In this document: one piece after another, positions 53,066-61,657 of the stretch
How positions within the stretch are numbered: the first letter of the stretch is position 1
Layout: the number at the start of each line of letters is the position of its first letter
Origin: an uncultured Hyphomicrobiales bacterium
Lineage (GTDB): Bacteria > Pseudomonadota > Alphaproteobacteria > Rhizobiales > Beijerinckiaceae
Assembly: GCA_903825465.1 (NCBI GenBank)
Contig: CAIKAR010000008.1
Coordinates: forward strand, 1-64,000
DNA length: 64,000 bases
Direction of reading: 5' to 3'
Translations under genes and position numbers: made by a program
The notes under the pieces: model-generated
Seen by the model: the letters and a program-made list of their open reading frames with translations, nothing else
Databases searched by the model: none
What the model was told of the DNA's origin: nothing

Positions 53066-54094
53066 ATGCGTTTGACCGGCGCGGTCGCGGGACTGGTCTT
53101 TTCGCTCGGCGCGTTCGGCGCCGACGCGGCGGAAATGGACAAGGTCGCCGTCGGCTACACGCAAACCGCGACCGACATCGGCCTCTACGTCGCCGACAAG
53201 CGCGGCTACTTCAAGGACGAGAACATCGACTTCAACCTCGTGTTGCTTGATTCGGCCGCGCGCATGATCGCGCCCATCGCCAGCGGCGATTTGCAGGTGG
53301 TCGCGGGCGCGCCGAGCGCCTCGTTCTTCAACGCCGTGGCGCGCGGCATCGACATCAGAATCGTCGCCGACAAGGTGTCGACGCCGCCCGGGCGCCCGAG
53401 CCAAACGCTCATCGTCCGCAAGGACCTCGTCGATTCCGGCCGCGTCAAATCGATCGCCGACCTCAAGGGCATGAAGTTCGCCAACGGCGCGCCCGGCACT
53501 GGCGCGAGCGTGACGCTGGAGCGGATGCTCGCGACCGGCGGGCTCAAGCTCTCCGACATCGAACTTGTCTCGCTCGCGTTTCCGCAGATGGTGGTGGCGC
53601 TCGCCAACAAGGCGGTGGACGCGGCGCTGCCGGCGGAGCCCGCCACCACGCAAGCCGTCGAGCGCGGCTTCGCGACGAAACTTCTCGGCGACGACGTCGC
53701 CTACCCCAACCACGAAATCGCGGTGATTTATTTCACCGGCAAATTCGTGGGCGAGAAACCCGACGTGGCCAAGCGGTTTCTCAAGGCCTTTTTGCGCGGC
53801 GTCCGCGACCACGACGACGCGCTGGGCCCAGATGGAAAACTCGTCGGCGAGAAGGGCGAGGCGATCATCAATATCCTCAACGAATACACCCCCATCAAAG
53901 ACCCGCAATTCTACCGGAACTTTCCCCTCGCGGCGTGCAACCCCGATGGGACGATCAATGTCGAGTCGATCGCCACCGACCTCGCCGCGTTCAAGGCGCA
54001 AGGGCTGATCGAAGGCGACGTCGATCTCGCCAAGGTGGTGGACACGCGTTTTCTCGACGCCGCGGTGAAGGAACTGGGCCCCTACAAAAAATAG
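53066..54094 (+). CDS. ABC-type substrate-binding protein (SsuA/NMT1-like)
   Basis: This 342-residue protein has a signal peptide (AVAGLVFSLGAFGADA) and a type 2 binding fold: VAVGYTQTATDIGLYVADKRGYFKDENIDFNLVLLDSAARMIAPI, VKSIADLKGMKFANGAPGTGASVTLERML, VDAALPAEPATTQAVERG. It starts one base after the dehydratase stop, so the two are cotranscribed and probably serve one nutrient, for instance a quinate/shikimate-type acid; this is inference. No permease or ATPase is present. Confidence 0.88.
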   Translation: MRLTGAVAGLVFSLGAFGADAAEMDKVAVGYTQTATDIGLYVADKRGYFKDENIDFNLVLLDSAARMIAPIASGDLQVVAGAPSASFFNAVARGIDIRIVADKVSTPPGRPSQTLIVRKDLVDSGRVKSIADLKGMKFANGAPGTGASVTLERMLATGGLKLSDIELVSLAFPQMVVALANKAVDAALPAEPATTQAVERGFATKLLGDDVAYPNHEIAVIYFTGKFVGEKPDVAKRFLKAFLRGVRDHDDALGPDGKLVGEKGEAIINILNEYTPIKDPQFYRNFPLAACNPDGTINVESIATDLAAFKAQGLIEGDVDLAKVVDTRFLDAAVKELGPYKK

Positions 54095-54114
54095 TCCGCG
54101 CCGCTCGCCGCGCC

Positions 54115-54684
54115 CTACTCCGGGAACCGCGGCAACCGCTCTTCTCCCGCCGGCGGCGGCACGCGCGCCACGTTCATCGTCATCGCCAGCAACGAATAAT
54201 AACCGCAGATGCCGGCGAGATCGACGCAGCCCTGCTCGCCGAACTTCTCCTTGGCGCGCGCGAAGGTCGCGTCGCTCACGCGCTTCCCGCGCAGCAATTC
54301 GGTCGCGAAGTCGAACACGAGCTGTTCCTCCGCGTTGAGATGTTCAGGCCTGCGCCCCTCGCGGATCGCAGAGATCGTGTCTTCGCTCACGCCGGCCTTC
54401 AGGGCGTTGGGCCGATGCGCGCCGAACTCGAAATCCTGTGTCCATTCGCGGGCGATCAGCAGGATCACGAGCTCGCTCAACCGCCCCGAGAGGGAGCAGC
54501 GGTAGCGCAGATATTCGCCCATGCGCTGCGCGTGCGTCAGCAACTCGGGGCTGCGGACGAACACATGCCAAGGGCCGGAAAAGCCGACCTTGCGCGTCGC
54601 GCGAAAATCGGCGAGCGCCTCCTTTTGCGCCGGCGTATAGGCGTCTTCGGCGATGGGCGGCAGGCGGGGCGGGGTTTCCGGCAT
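54115..54684 (-). CDS. Carboxymuconolactone decarboxylase family protein
   Basis: This 189-residue helical protein belongs to the CMD/AhpD-like fold. The core is FVRSPELLTHAQRMGEYLRYRCSLSGRLSELVILLIAREWTQDFEFGAHRPNALKAGVSEDTI, where REWTQDFEFGAH is in the place of the usual ExxxC motif, so peroxidase cysteines are absent. It may be a decarboxylase-like enzyme in a protocatechuate-type pathway, or a structural relative. It is convergent with the binding protein and lies 12 bases downstream of the RluA gene. Confidence 0.85.
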   Translation of the reverse strand: MPETPPRLPPIAEDAYTPAQKEALADFRATRKVGFSGPWHVFVRSPELLTHAQRMGEYLRYRCSLSGRLSELVILLIAREWTQDFEFGAHRPNALKAGVSEDTISAIREGRRPEHLNAEEQLVFDFATELLRGKRVSDATFARAKEKFGEQGCVDLAGICGYYSLLAMTMNVARVPPPAGEERLPRFPE

Positions 54685-54696
54685 GATTGCTCCCGA

Positions 54697-55773
54697 TTAT
54701 TCCGGCGCGTCCTCTATGGGGTCGTATTGCTTCGCGTCAAACCCCAACAAATCGAACGTCTTTTGCATGTGCGGCGGAAGCGGCGCGGTGACATCGACCA
54801 CGCCGCCCTTCGGATGCGGCAACACCAGCCGACGCGCGACGAGATGCAGCTTGCGCTCGATTTCGGAGGGCACCGAGCGCAGCGGGTCGGTGCGGCGCGG
54901 GTCGTTGGCGGCGATGGCGCCCGCGTATTTGGGATCGCCTATGATTGGGTGGCCGATGGCCTCCGCGTGAGCGCGCAATTGATGTGTGCGCCCGGTGATC
55001 GGCTTCATCGACAGCCACGCCAGGCGCGGCGCCAGCTTCTCGACGACGGCGTAGAACGTGACGGAATGCCGCGCGTCGACTTCGCCGTGCTTGGCGACCC
55101 GCATTTTTTCGGGATCGACGCGCGCCGCGGGCGTTTTCTCTCCGCGCTCGTCGCCCATGCCCGGCCCCTTGGCGAGGAACAGCGACACGCGGCCTTGCGT
55201 GGGATGCGGCACGCCTTCCACCACGGACCAGTAAATCTTCTTCGTCTGCCGCGTCCGGAAAATCTCGCCGAGGTCGGCGGCCATCTTGCGGGTCTTGGCG
55301 ATCAGCAACACGCCCGACGTGTCGCGGTCGAGGCGATGCACGAGGCGCGGGCGCTCGCCCTGCGCGTTGGCCATCGACTCGAGCATTCCGTCGACGTGGC
55401 GCTTGGTGCCCGAGCCGCCCTGCACGGCGAGACCCCAGGGCTTGTTCAGCGCCATCAGCCATTTGTCCTCGAAGAGGATCATGTCGCGCAAGGCCCGCGC
55501 GTCGGCTTGCGAGGGCGCCGCGCGCACAACCGCGGGCGCCGCGACCGCCTTTTGCGCCAGCGGCGGCACACGCACCATCTGCGCGGTGACGACGCGGGTC
55601 GACGCCTCGACGCGCTTGCCGTCGACACGCACCTGCCCCGTGCGGGCGAGCTTGTTGATGTGGATTTGCGACACGTCGGGAAATCGCCGCTTGAACCAGC
55701 GGTCGAGCCGCATGCCATCTTCGTCCTCGACGACGGCAAGGGTCTGCGCGGCCGCAGGCGTGGCGGCGCTCAT
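54697..55773 (-). CDS. RluA-family 23S rRNA pseudouridine synthase
   Basis: This 358-residue protein starts with an S4 RNA-binding domain (MRLDRWFKRRFPDVSQIHINKLARTGQVRVDGKRV) and continues with a pseudouridine synthase domain. RLVHRLDRDTSGVLLIAKT is the active-site motif with the catalytic aspartate, and PITGRTHQLRAHAEAIGHPIIGDPKY is the second signature. It makes pseudouridine in 23S rRNA, most like RluC. The start ATG at 55771-55773 overlaps the stop of a 17-codon upstream ORF as ATGA. Confidence 0.94.
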   Translation of the reverse strand: MSAATPAAAQTLAVVEDEDGMRLDRWFKRRFPDVSQIHINKLARTGQVRVDGKRVEASTRVVTAQMVRVPPLAQKAVAAPAVVRAAPSQADARALRDMILFEDKWLMALNKPWGLAVQGGSGTKRHVDGMLESMANAQGERPRLVHRLDRDTSGVLLIAKTRKMAADLGEIFRTRQTKKIYWSVVEGVPHPTQGRVSLFLAKGPGMGDERGEKTPAARVDPEKMRVAKHGEVDARHSVTFYAVVEKLAPRLAWLSMKPITGRTHQLRAHAEAIGHPIIGDPKYAGAIAANDPRRTDPLRSVPSEIERKLHLVARRLVLPHPKGGVVDVTAPLPPHMQKTFDLLGFDAKQYDPIEDAPE

Positions 55774-55823
55774 GTCAACGCCCCAATGCCGGCGCCGGCG
55801 AAAACGATGATGAAGGCGTTCAT
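55770..55823 (-). pseudogene. 17-codon upstream ORF resembling the CrcB N-terminus (gene remnant or leader)
   Basis: On the minus strand ATG at 55823 opens MNAFIIVFAGAGIGALT and stops at a TGA overlapping the rluA-type ATG. The sequence resembles the start of fluoride channel CrcB (first helix with AGAGIGAL), a protein of about 125 residues, and in many Hyphomicrobiales crcB lies directly upstream of the RluA gene. Here nothing of the rest of CrcB remains. It may be a deletion scar now serving as a translation leader. The match is short, so this is a tentative call. Confidence 0.5.
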
Positions 55824-55899
55824 GCCGGCGGTATAGCCCGGGTTGCCCGGCGCGTCACGCGATCTCGGCCGGCAATCCCGCTCGTCCAAACGACAAAAG

Positions 55900-56109
55900 C
55901 TAGCCGTCTCGGTGGGCGGTCAGATTTTTTGCGGGCTTTTCGAACGGTGGCGGCGACCGATCCTCCCGCACAGCGTCCATGTCCGAGCCATCCTTCTTGG
56001 TGGTCTTGGCTGCGGGCGGCGGATCGCTCGCCGGGAAGGACTGCTTGGAGCTCTCGGTCACCTGCGCGTCCAATTGCGCTTTTGTTTTCGTTTCCGTCTT
56101 GGTGCTCAT
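55900..56109 (-). CDS. Small hydrophilic hypothetical protein with SFPASDPP motif
   Basis: This 69-residue, highly charged protein contains QVTESSKQSFPASDPPPAAKTTKKD; the SFPASDPP motif recurs in small disordered proteins of Hyphomicrobiales whose function is unknown. The ATG at 56109 is preceded by CAGGAGCAGGCG. No signal peptide or membrane segment is seen. It lies between the RluA region and the divergent Bug receptor gene. Confidence 0.7.
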   Translation of the reverse strand: MSTKTETKTKAQLDAQVTESSKQSFPASDPPPAAKTTKKDGSDMDAVREDRSPPPFEKPAKNLTAHRDG

Positions 56110-56285
56110 CGCCTGCTCCTGTCGTCGCGCCAACGCGTTCCGTCTGAAACGCGGCGGTGGACTAACGCCGGGCCGGCGAACACGTTCCGCGGGCTTGACG
56201 CCCCGCCGCCCTTCCACGAATTGACAAACCGCCGCGAGCCGGGCTGATTGCGCGGCGCCAATGCGCCCACGGGAGGCCCGATCCC

Positions 56286-57317
56286 ATGTCAACGATCACG
56301 CGCGCGCGCCTTCTGGCCGCGGCGCTGGCCGCGATATCCTGCGCGGCGCAACCCGCCAGGGCGGACGCGGCGCGCGATTTCTACCGCGGCAAAACCGTTC
56401 ACCTCATTTTGGGCGTGGGTGTCGGCGGCGGCTTCGACAACTACGCGCACATGATCGCGCCCCATGTGGCGCGCGAACTCGACGCCAACGTCGTCGTCGA
56501 AGCCATGCCCGGCGCGGGCCAGCTCGTGGCGTTGAACCGGGTTTACGCCGCCGTGCCCGACGGGCTGACGATCCTGTTCCTGAACGGCACGCCGGCGGCG
56601 CTCGGCCAGTTGATCGGCCAGGACAACGCCCGCTACGACCTGACGAAGATGGAGCATCTCGGCATCGTCAACTCCTCGCCGTGGATGTGGCTCGCGGGGC
56701 CAAAGTCGAAGATCACGAAGCCGCAAGACGCCATGGTCCCCGGCCGCAAGGTGTTGTGGGGCGGCACCGGGCCAACCGGCGGCTTGTCGGACGGCGCGTC
56801 GATCACGTGCGAGGCGTTGCGGCTCGATTGCAAGGTGATCCTCGGCTATACGTCGTCGAGCGACGTGGTTCTCGCCATCGAACGCGGCGAGCTCGATTCC
56901 ATCTACGTGTCGGACGGCTCCTCGCTGCATTACACGCAGGACAAGCGCGTCAACGCCATAGTCGCCCTCGCTCGCCACCGCTCGAAGCTGTTGCCCGACA
57001 CGCCGACCATTTTCGAGGCCGGGGAAGTCGACGCGCGCGCCGCCGCGATGATCGACTTCCGCTCGGCGCTCGACGATCTCGGCCGCATTCTGGTGACGAC
57101 GCCGGGCGTTCCGGCCGATCGGCTGGCCGTTTTGCGCGAGGCCATTCACAAGACGCTGACCGACCCCGATTTGATCGCGGAAGGCGAACGGACGGAACGC
57201 TTCATCGACTACCGCGACGCGGCCACCGCGCGCGACATGACAGCGAAGGCCCTGACCAGCATTTCGGGCGCGGAAAAAGAAGCTGTTCGACACGCGGTGC
57301 TCGACAAGTTCAGATAG
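56286..57317 (+). CDS. Tripartite tricarboxylate transporter substrate-binding protein (Bug family)
   Basis: This 343-residue periplasmic receptor has a signal peptide (LLAAALAAISCAAQPARA) and the Bug fold: DFYRGKTVHLILGVGVGGGFDNYAHMIAPHVARELDANVVVEAMPGAGQLVALNRVYAAVPDG, GRKVLWGGTGPTGGLSDG. It has no TctA/TctB partner in the window. It stands on the plus strand with the SPFH gene, within a stretch otherwise transcribed from the minus strand, and may be a later insertion. The ligand is unknown. Confidence 0.9.
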   Translation: MSTITRARLLAAALAAISCAAQPARADAARDFYRGKTVHLILGVGVGGGFDNYAHMIAPHVARELDANVVVEAMPGAGQLVALNRVYAAVPDGLTILFLNGTPAALGQLIGQDNARYDLTKMEHLGIVNSSPWMWLAGPKSKITKPQDAMVPGRKVLWGGTGPTGGLSDGASITCEALRLDCKVILGYTSSSDVVLAIERGELDSIYVSDGSSLHYTQDKRVNAIVALARHRSKLLPDTPTIFEAGEVDARAAAMIDFRSALDDLGRILVTTPGVPADRLAVLREAIHKTLTDPDLIAEGERTERFIDYRDAATARDMTAKALTSISGAEKEAVRHAVLDKFR

Positions 57318-57413
57318 ATCCGGGGCGCGACGCGCGACATCGGGGCGAAGGGCGATCCTTGACAATGGCCCCGGAAGAGCGCGCTCTTCCCGCGGCAAAA
57401 GGGGAGCGCCAAA

Positions 57414-58364
57414 ATGGATTCCAACTTGCAGATCGCGGGCGGCGTTTTTGTCGCCTTTTTGGCGTTTTTGGTGCTGTCCGCGTTCTTCGGCAGCTTCTTC
57501 ACGGTGCAGACGGCCCAGGTCGCCATCATCACCCGCTTCGGCAGGTTTTTGCGCATCGCCCAACCCGGCTTGAGCTGGAAATTCCCCTTCATCGACAAGG
57601 TCGCCGGCCGCGTCAGCCTGCGCGTCAACCAGATTTCGCTGACCATGGAGACGAAGACCAAGGACAATGTCTTCGTCACAATTCCGATTTCGGTGCAAAA
57701 CCGCGTGAAGGCCGAGAACGTCTTCGACGCCTATTACAAGCTCAGCGATCCCGAGCAGCAGATCCAGTCCTATGTCGAGCAGGTCATCCTCGGCCACGTG
57801 CCCGGCATGACGCTGGACGAAGTGTTCGCGAGCCAGTCGGGAATCGCGGCCGCGGTGAAGCAGGAACTCGACGCCGACATGGCGGGCTTCGGCTATGAAA
57901 TCGTCAACGTGCTTGTCACCGACATCGTGCCCGACGCCAAGGTGAAGTCGGCGATGAACGACATCAACGCGGCCCAGCGCGAGCAGGTGGCCGCGACCGC
58001 GCGCGGCGAATCCGACAAGATCCTCGTCGTCAAAAAGGCCGAGGCGGAAGCGGAAAGCAAGGCGCTTCAAGGCCAGGGCATCGCCAACCAGCGCAAGGCG
58101 ATCATCGAGGGCCTGCAAGCCTCCATCGAAAATTTCCAACGCGTCGTCGGCGACACGTCGGTGTCGGAAGTCATGCAGCTCGTGCTGATCACCCAGTATT
58201 TCGACACGCTGAAATCCATCGGCGAAAGCGACCGCACCAACACGCTGTTCCTGTCGCATTCGCCCGGAGCGGTGAAGGACATCTCCGATCAGTTTCTGCA
58301 ATCGATGCTGGTGGCGAACCGCGCCGCCGCGGTATCGGCGCCGCCGCCAAAGTCCGCTGGCTGA
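57414..58364 (+). CDS. SPFH/Band 7 membrane protein (stomatin-like, QmcA type)
   Basis: This 316-residue protein starts with a transmembrane helix (GGVFVAFLAFLVLSAFFGSFF) and has a Band 7 domain: VQTAQVAIITRFGRFLRIAQPGLSWKFPFIDKVAGRVSLRVNQISLTMETKTKDNVFVTIPISVQNRV. A long alanine-rich coiled coil follows (QREQVAATARGESDKILVVKKAEAEAESKALQGQGIANQRKAIIEGL). Such proteins form ring scaffolds in lipid microdomains. The usual NfeD partner is absent. GGGGAGC precedes the ATG. It is convergent with the DegP gene (16 bases between stops). Confidence 0.93.
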   Translation: MDSNLQIAGGVFVAFLAFLVLSAFFGSFFTVQTAQVAIITRFGRFLRIAQPGLSWKFPFIDKVAGRVSLRVNQISLTMETKTKDNVFVTIPISVQNRVKAENVFDAYYKLSDPEQQIQSYVEQVILGHVPGMTLDEVFASQSGIAAAVKQELDADMAGFGYEIVNVLVTDIVPDAKVKSAMNDINAAQREQVAATARGESDKILVVKKAEAEAESKALQGQGIANQRKAIIEGLQASIENFQRVVGDTSVSEVMQLVLITQYFDTLKSIGESDRTNTLFLSHSPGAVKDISDQFLQSMLVANRAAAVSAPPPKSAG

Positions 58365-58380
58365 GAGCGTTCCGCGCGGA

Positions 58381-59778
58381 TTACCCCCGCAACACGCTCG
58401 TTATCACCTGTCCGCCGCGGTTGATCGTCAACTTCCACAGCGACTTCGTTCCTCCGGCGGCCTGTTTGAGTTCCGCGGTGTTGGCGATTTTCGCGTCGTT
58501 GACCGCGAGGATGACGTCGCCCTTCTGAACGCCGACGTTGGCGGCGATGGAGCCGGCGGCGACGTCCGTGATCACGACGCCCTTGTCAGCCGCGACGCCG
58601 CCCATTTCCTCGGTGACGGCGGGCGAAATATTCACCGCCGTCGCGCCGGAAAACGGCGAGTTTCCAGACAGTTTCAGTTCGTCGCGGGACGGCGTCTCCG
58701 GCGCCGACATCAGCGTCAACGGAGTGATCAGCGATTTGCCTCCCCGCAGGACGCCGAGCGACGCGACGCCGCCCAGCGGACGCGTCGCCAACCGATAGCC
58801 AAGCGCTTCGGGGTCGTCGACCGCCACGCCATCGATGGATTCCACGATGTCTCCGCTTTTCAGTCCCGCTTCCTGCGCGGGGCTCTTGGGCAGCACTTCG
58901 GTCACCAGCGCGCCCGTCGACCGCTCGAGCCCGAGCGACTCGGCGATTTCGTGTGTCACGGATTGCAGCGTCGCGCCCAGCCACGGGCGCTTCACCAGCT
59001 TGCCGCCGCCCTTCGCGGTGGCGACGACAACCTTCACCATGTTGACCGGAATGGCGAAACCGATGCCCATCGAGCCGCCGGACTTCGAGTAAATCGCCGA
59101 ATTGATGCCAACCAGGCGGCCGTTGAGATCGACGAGCGCGCCGCCTGAGTTGCCGGGGTTGATGGCGGCGTCGGTCTGAATGAAAAAACCGAAGTCGCTG
59201 ATGCCGATCTGCGTGCGGGCGAGCGCCGAGACGATGCCTTGCGTCACCGTCTGCCCGACGCCGAACGGATTGCCGACGGCGAGCGCGAAGTCGCCGACTT
59301 CCAACGCGTCGGAATCGCCCAATTCCAGCACCGGAAATTTGGAGCCGCCCTTGATCCTCAGCACCGCGAGGTCGGTGCGCTGGTCGCTCAGCACGATCTC
59401 GGCCTCGAACTCGCGCTTGTCGGCGAGGGAAACCTTGACGTCCGTCATGCCCTCGATGACGTGGTGATTGGTGACGACAAGGCCGCTCGCGTCGACAATG
59501 ACCCCCGAGCCCAGCGATTGCGCCACGCGGCCCTGCGGCTCGCCGCCGCCGCCGAAGAACTGGCGGAACAGCGGATCGTCGAACAGGGGATTGCGTTGGC
59601 GCTGCTCGACCCGCGACGCGTAGACGTTGACGACGGCTGGCGCGACGCGCTTCACGATCGGCGCGTAGGACAACATGACGTCGCCACGCGACTGCGGCAC
59701 CGCGCGGGTTGTTTGCGCAAGCGCCGGCGCCATAGCGGCGGCCAACAGGAAAATGAACGCGGTGACGACGCGGGGCAT
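58381..59778 (-). CDS. Periplasmic serine endoprotease, DegP/HtrA family
   Basis: This 465-residue protein has a signal peptide (AFIFLLAAAMAPALAQ), a trypsin-like protease domain and two PDZ domains. The catalytic residues are in TNHHVIEGM (His), RTDLAVLRI (Asp) and NPGNSGGALVDLNGR (Ser). PDZ1 begins LGATLQSVTHEIAESLGLERSTGALV; PDZ2 contains GVVITDVAAGSIAANVGVQKGDVILAVND. It degrades or chaperones misfolded envelope proteins. The ATG at 59776-59778 has GAGGAG upstream; the longer track ORF is a shadow. In Hyphomicrobiales a degP-like gene often lies close behind rplQ; here a glycosyltransferase stands between them. Confidence 0.95.
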   Translation of the reverse strand: MPRVVTAFIFLLAAAMAPALAQTTRAVPQSRGDVMLSYAPIVKRVAPAVVNVYASRVEQRQRNPLFDDPLFRQFFGGGGEPQGRVAQSLGSGVIVDASGLVVTNHHVIEGMTDVKVSLADKREFEAEIVLSDQRTDLAVLRIKGGSKFPVLELGDSDALEVGDFALAVGNPFGVGQTVTQGIVSALARTQIGISDFGFFIQTDAAINPGNSGGALVDLNGRLVGINSAIYSKSGGSMGIGFAIPVNMVKVVVATAKGGGKLVKRPWLGATLQSVTHEIAESLGLERSTGALVTEVLPKSPAQEAGLKSGDIVESIDGVAVDDPEALGYRLATRPLGGVASLGVLRGGKSLITPLTLMSAPETPSRDELKLSGNSPFSGATAVNISPAVTEEMGGVAADKGVVITDVAAGSIAANVGVQKGDVILAVNDAKIANTAELKQAAGGTKSLWKLTINRGGQVITSVLRG

Positions 59779-59855
59779 CGTAAATCTCCTCGATTCCAAG
59801 CGCCCAATATAGGCGCCGGCGCGACCGGCGAAAAGGCGTGCGGCACCGACGCCGG

Positions 59856-61058
59856 TCAACTCAACATGCCTCGATAGACGTCCAGAAGCCCGGCCGCGTG
59901 CGCGGCGGGATCGCGCGGCTTCGCCCAAAACCGCTCGTAGGCCGCCTTGCCCATGGTTCGCGCTGTTTCGTTGTCCGACAGGTCGCGCATCGCCAGCGCG
60001 AATGACGCGGGGTCGGGGTTGACAACGCGGCCGGAACCCGCGCCGAGGTGTTCCGAAGCGCCACAACGCGACGAAGCGATGGCGGGAATGCCCATGGCGG
60101 CCGCCTCCAGCACCGTCAGCGGCCCTGTCTCCGGCCACAGCGACGGCGCGAGAACGGCGCGGACGCGCGTTCGCAACAGCGTTTCGACTTCGCCCGGGGC
60201 GACCCAGCCTGTGATTTCCGCTGACGGATGCAGGCGAAGTATCTCCTCCCGCGCGGGGCCCTCGCCGATGAACAGCATTTTCGCGCCGGCCCTCGCCGCG
60301 GCGTCCGCCGCGACCAGGGCGCCCTTGTCGTCGGTCAATCGGCCCACCATCGCGAAAACCGAATCGTTGGCGATGACCGCCGCCGGGCCCCGCGCGACCG
60401 CGATGGGGTTATCGACGCGATGATGGCGCCACGCGGCGGGCAGCATGGGCGCCAGCCGGTCCCGCGCGCCGTCGGCGATGTGGATCACATCGACGCGCCC
60501 GCCACGCCGCTGGCTCATGGCAGCGTATTGCCGCGCGACGCGCACCAGCTTGTGGGGGTAGGAACGCGTATCGCAATTGGCGACGAGGCAGGCCGCGCCC
60601 ATGGGTTTCAACGCGCAGGGCTCGCTCTTGTCGAAACGGTACAGGACGCCGTTGGGGCAGGCGAGGAAATAATCGTGCGCGGTGACGGCGAGGGGCAACC
60701 CAGAAGCGCGCAGAGGGGCGAGGATCGAGGGCGAAAACGCGCGCGTCCATTGATGCAGATGCGCCACCGTGTCGCGGACCCCCGCATAAGGGGCCAACGC
60801 GGCGGCCATGCGTTTGGCGGCTTCGCGGTTCCACACGCCATTGACCGCGGCCGAGAGCGCGCCGCGCGACCAAATATCGGGCAGATCGAGACAGACCTTG
60901 TCGATCGAAGGATGATCAAGCGCCAGGTCGGTTCCCGCGACCGCGTGAATGAACGTCACTTGCGCGCCAGCTTCCGCCAGCGCCCGGGCCGACTCGACCG
61001 CGACGCGTTGCGCGCCGCCGGTGGCGACAGCGAAATCGGCGATGACCATGACGCGCAT
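59856..61058 (-). CDS. Glycosyltransferase family 4 protein
   Basis: This 400-residue GT-B fold protein opens MRVMVIADFAVATGGAQRVAVESARALAEAGAQVTF, the acceptor-side Rossmann half, and carries the donor-side motif VRAVLAPSLWPETGPLTVLEAAAMGIPAIASSRCGASEHL with the conserved E-x7-E arrangement. HDYFLACPNG is in the middle. It transfers a sugar from a nucleotide donor to a lipid or saccharide acceptor, perhaps for an envelope polysaccharide; the acceptor is unknown. It lies between rplQ and degP on the same strand, separated from rplQ by a terminator. Confidence 0.9.
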   Translation of the reverse strand: MRVMVIADFAVATGGAQRVAVESARALAEAGAQVTFIHAVAGTDLALDHPSIDKVCLDLPDIWSRGALSAAVNGVWNREAAKRMAAALAPYAGVRDTVAHLHQWTRAFSPSILAPLRASGLPLAVTAHDYFLACPNGVLYRFDKSEPCALKPMGAACLVANCDTRSYPHKLVRVARQYAAMSQRRGGRVDVIHIADGARDRLAPMLPAAWRHHRVDNPIAVARGPAAVIANDSVFAMVGRLTDDKGALVAADAAARAGAKMLFIGEGPAREEILRLHPSAEITGWVAPGEVETLLRTRVRAVLAPSLWPETGPLTVLEAAAMGIPAIASSRCGASEHLGAGSGRVVNPDPASFALAMRDLSDNETARTMGKAAYERFWAKPRDPAAHAAGLLDVYRGMLS

Positions 61059-61087
61059 AGGAGCGATCCGCTTGGGAGGCCAGAATC

Positions 61088-61111
61088 AAAACGGGCGCTC
61101 CAGGAGCGCCC
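61088..61111 (-). terminator. Terminator of the ribosomal protein/rpoA operon
   Basis: GGGCGCTCC-A-GGAGCGCCC is a near-perfect hairpin (effective stem about 7 bp with a five-base loop). On the minus strand it is followed by GTTTTGATT, as expected downstream of rplQ. Confidence 0.8.
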
Positions 61112-61141
61112 GCCGATATCAACCCTGTCGCGAAGCGCCGA

Positions 61142-61552
61142 TCAAGCGGCCTTCTCGTCCTGCGCCGGACCCGAGTCCTTGCCCTTGGCCTCGACATCGC
61201 GGTCGACGAACTCGATCACGGCCAGCGGCGCGTTGTCGCCGTAGCGGAAACCCGCCTTCAACACGCGGGTGTAGCCGCCGTGGCGTTCCTTGTAGCGCGG
61301 CCCAAGCGTGTCGAAGAGTTTCTTGACGAGCACGACATCCTTGATCTGCGAGATCGCCTGCCGGCGGGCGTGCAAGTCGCCGCGCTTGCCCAGGGTGACG
61401 AGCTTCTCGACGACGGGGCGCAGATCCTTCGCCTTCGGCAGCGTGGTGGTGATTTGCTCGTGCTTGATCAGCGCCTGGCACATGTTGGCGAACATCGCCT
61501 TGCGGTGCTCGGATGTGCGGTTGAAGCGGCGTTTAGCGCGTCCATGGTACAT
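61142..61552 (-). CDS. rplQ: 50S ribosomal protein L17
   Basis: This 136-residue protein matches bL17: [72 protein letters not shown], and [35 protein letters not shown]. It has the usual acidic C-terminal extension of alphaproteobacteria. It is the last gene of the alpha operon and is followed by a terminator. Confidence 0.98.
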   Translation of the reverse strand: MYHGRAKRRFNRTSEHRKAMFANMCQALIKHEQITTTLPKAKDLRPVVEKLVTLGKRGDLHARRQAISQIKDVVLVKKLFDTLGPRYKERHGGYTRVLKAGFRYGDNAPLAVIEFVDRDVEAKGKDSGPAQDEKAA

Positions 61553-61657
61553 GTTGGCTCTCCTGCTGTTTTTCCGGCCGCCGTGCCAAGGTACGGCCGT
61601 CTTGGTTGAATCCTTCTCCCCGTTTCACGCGGAGAAGGCGGCCTGAAAGGCCTGTTT

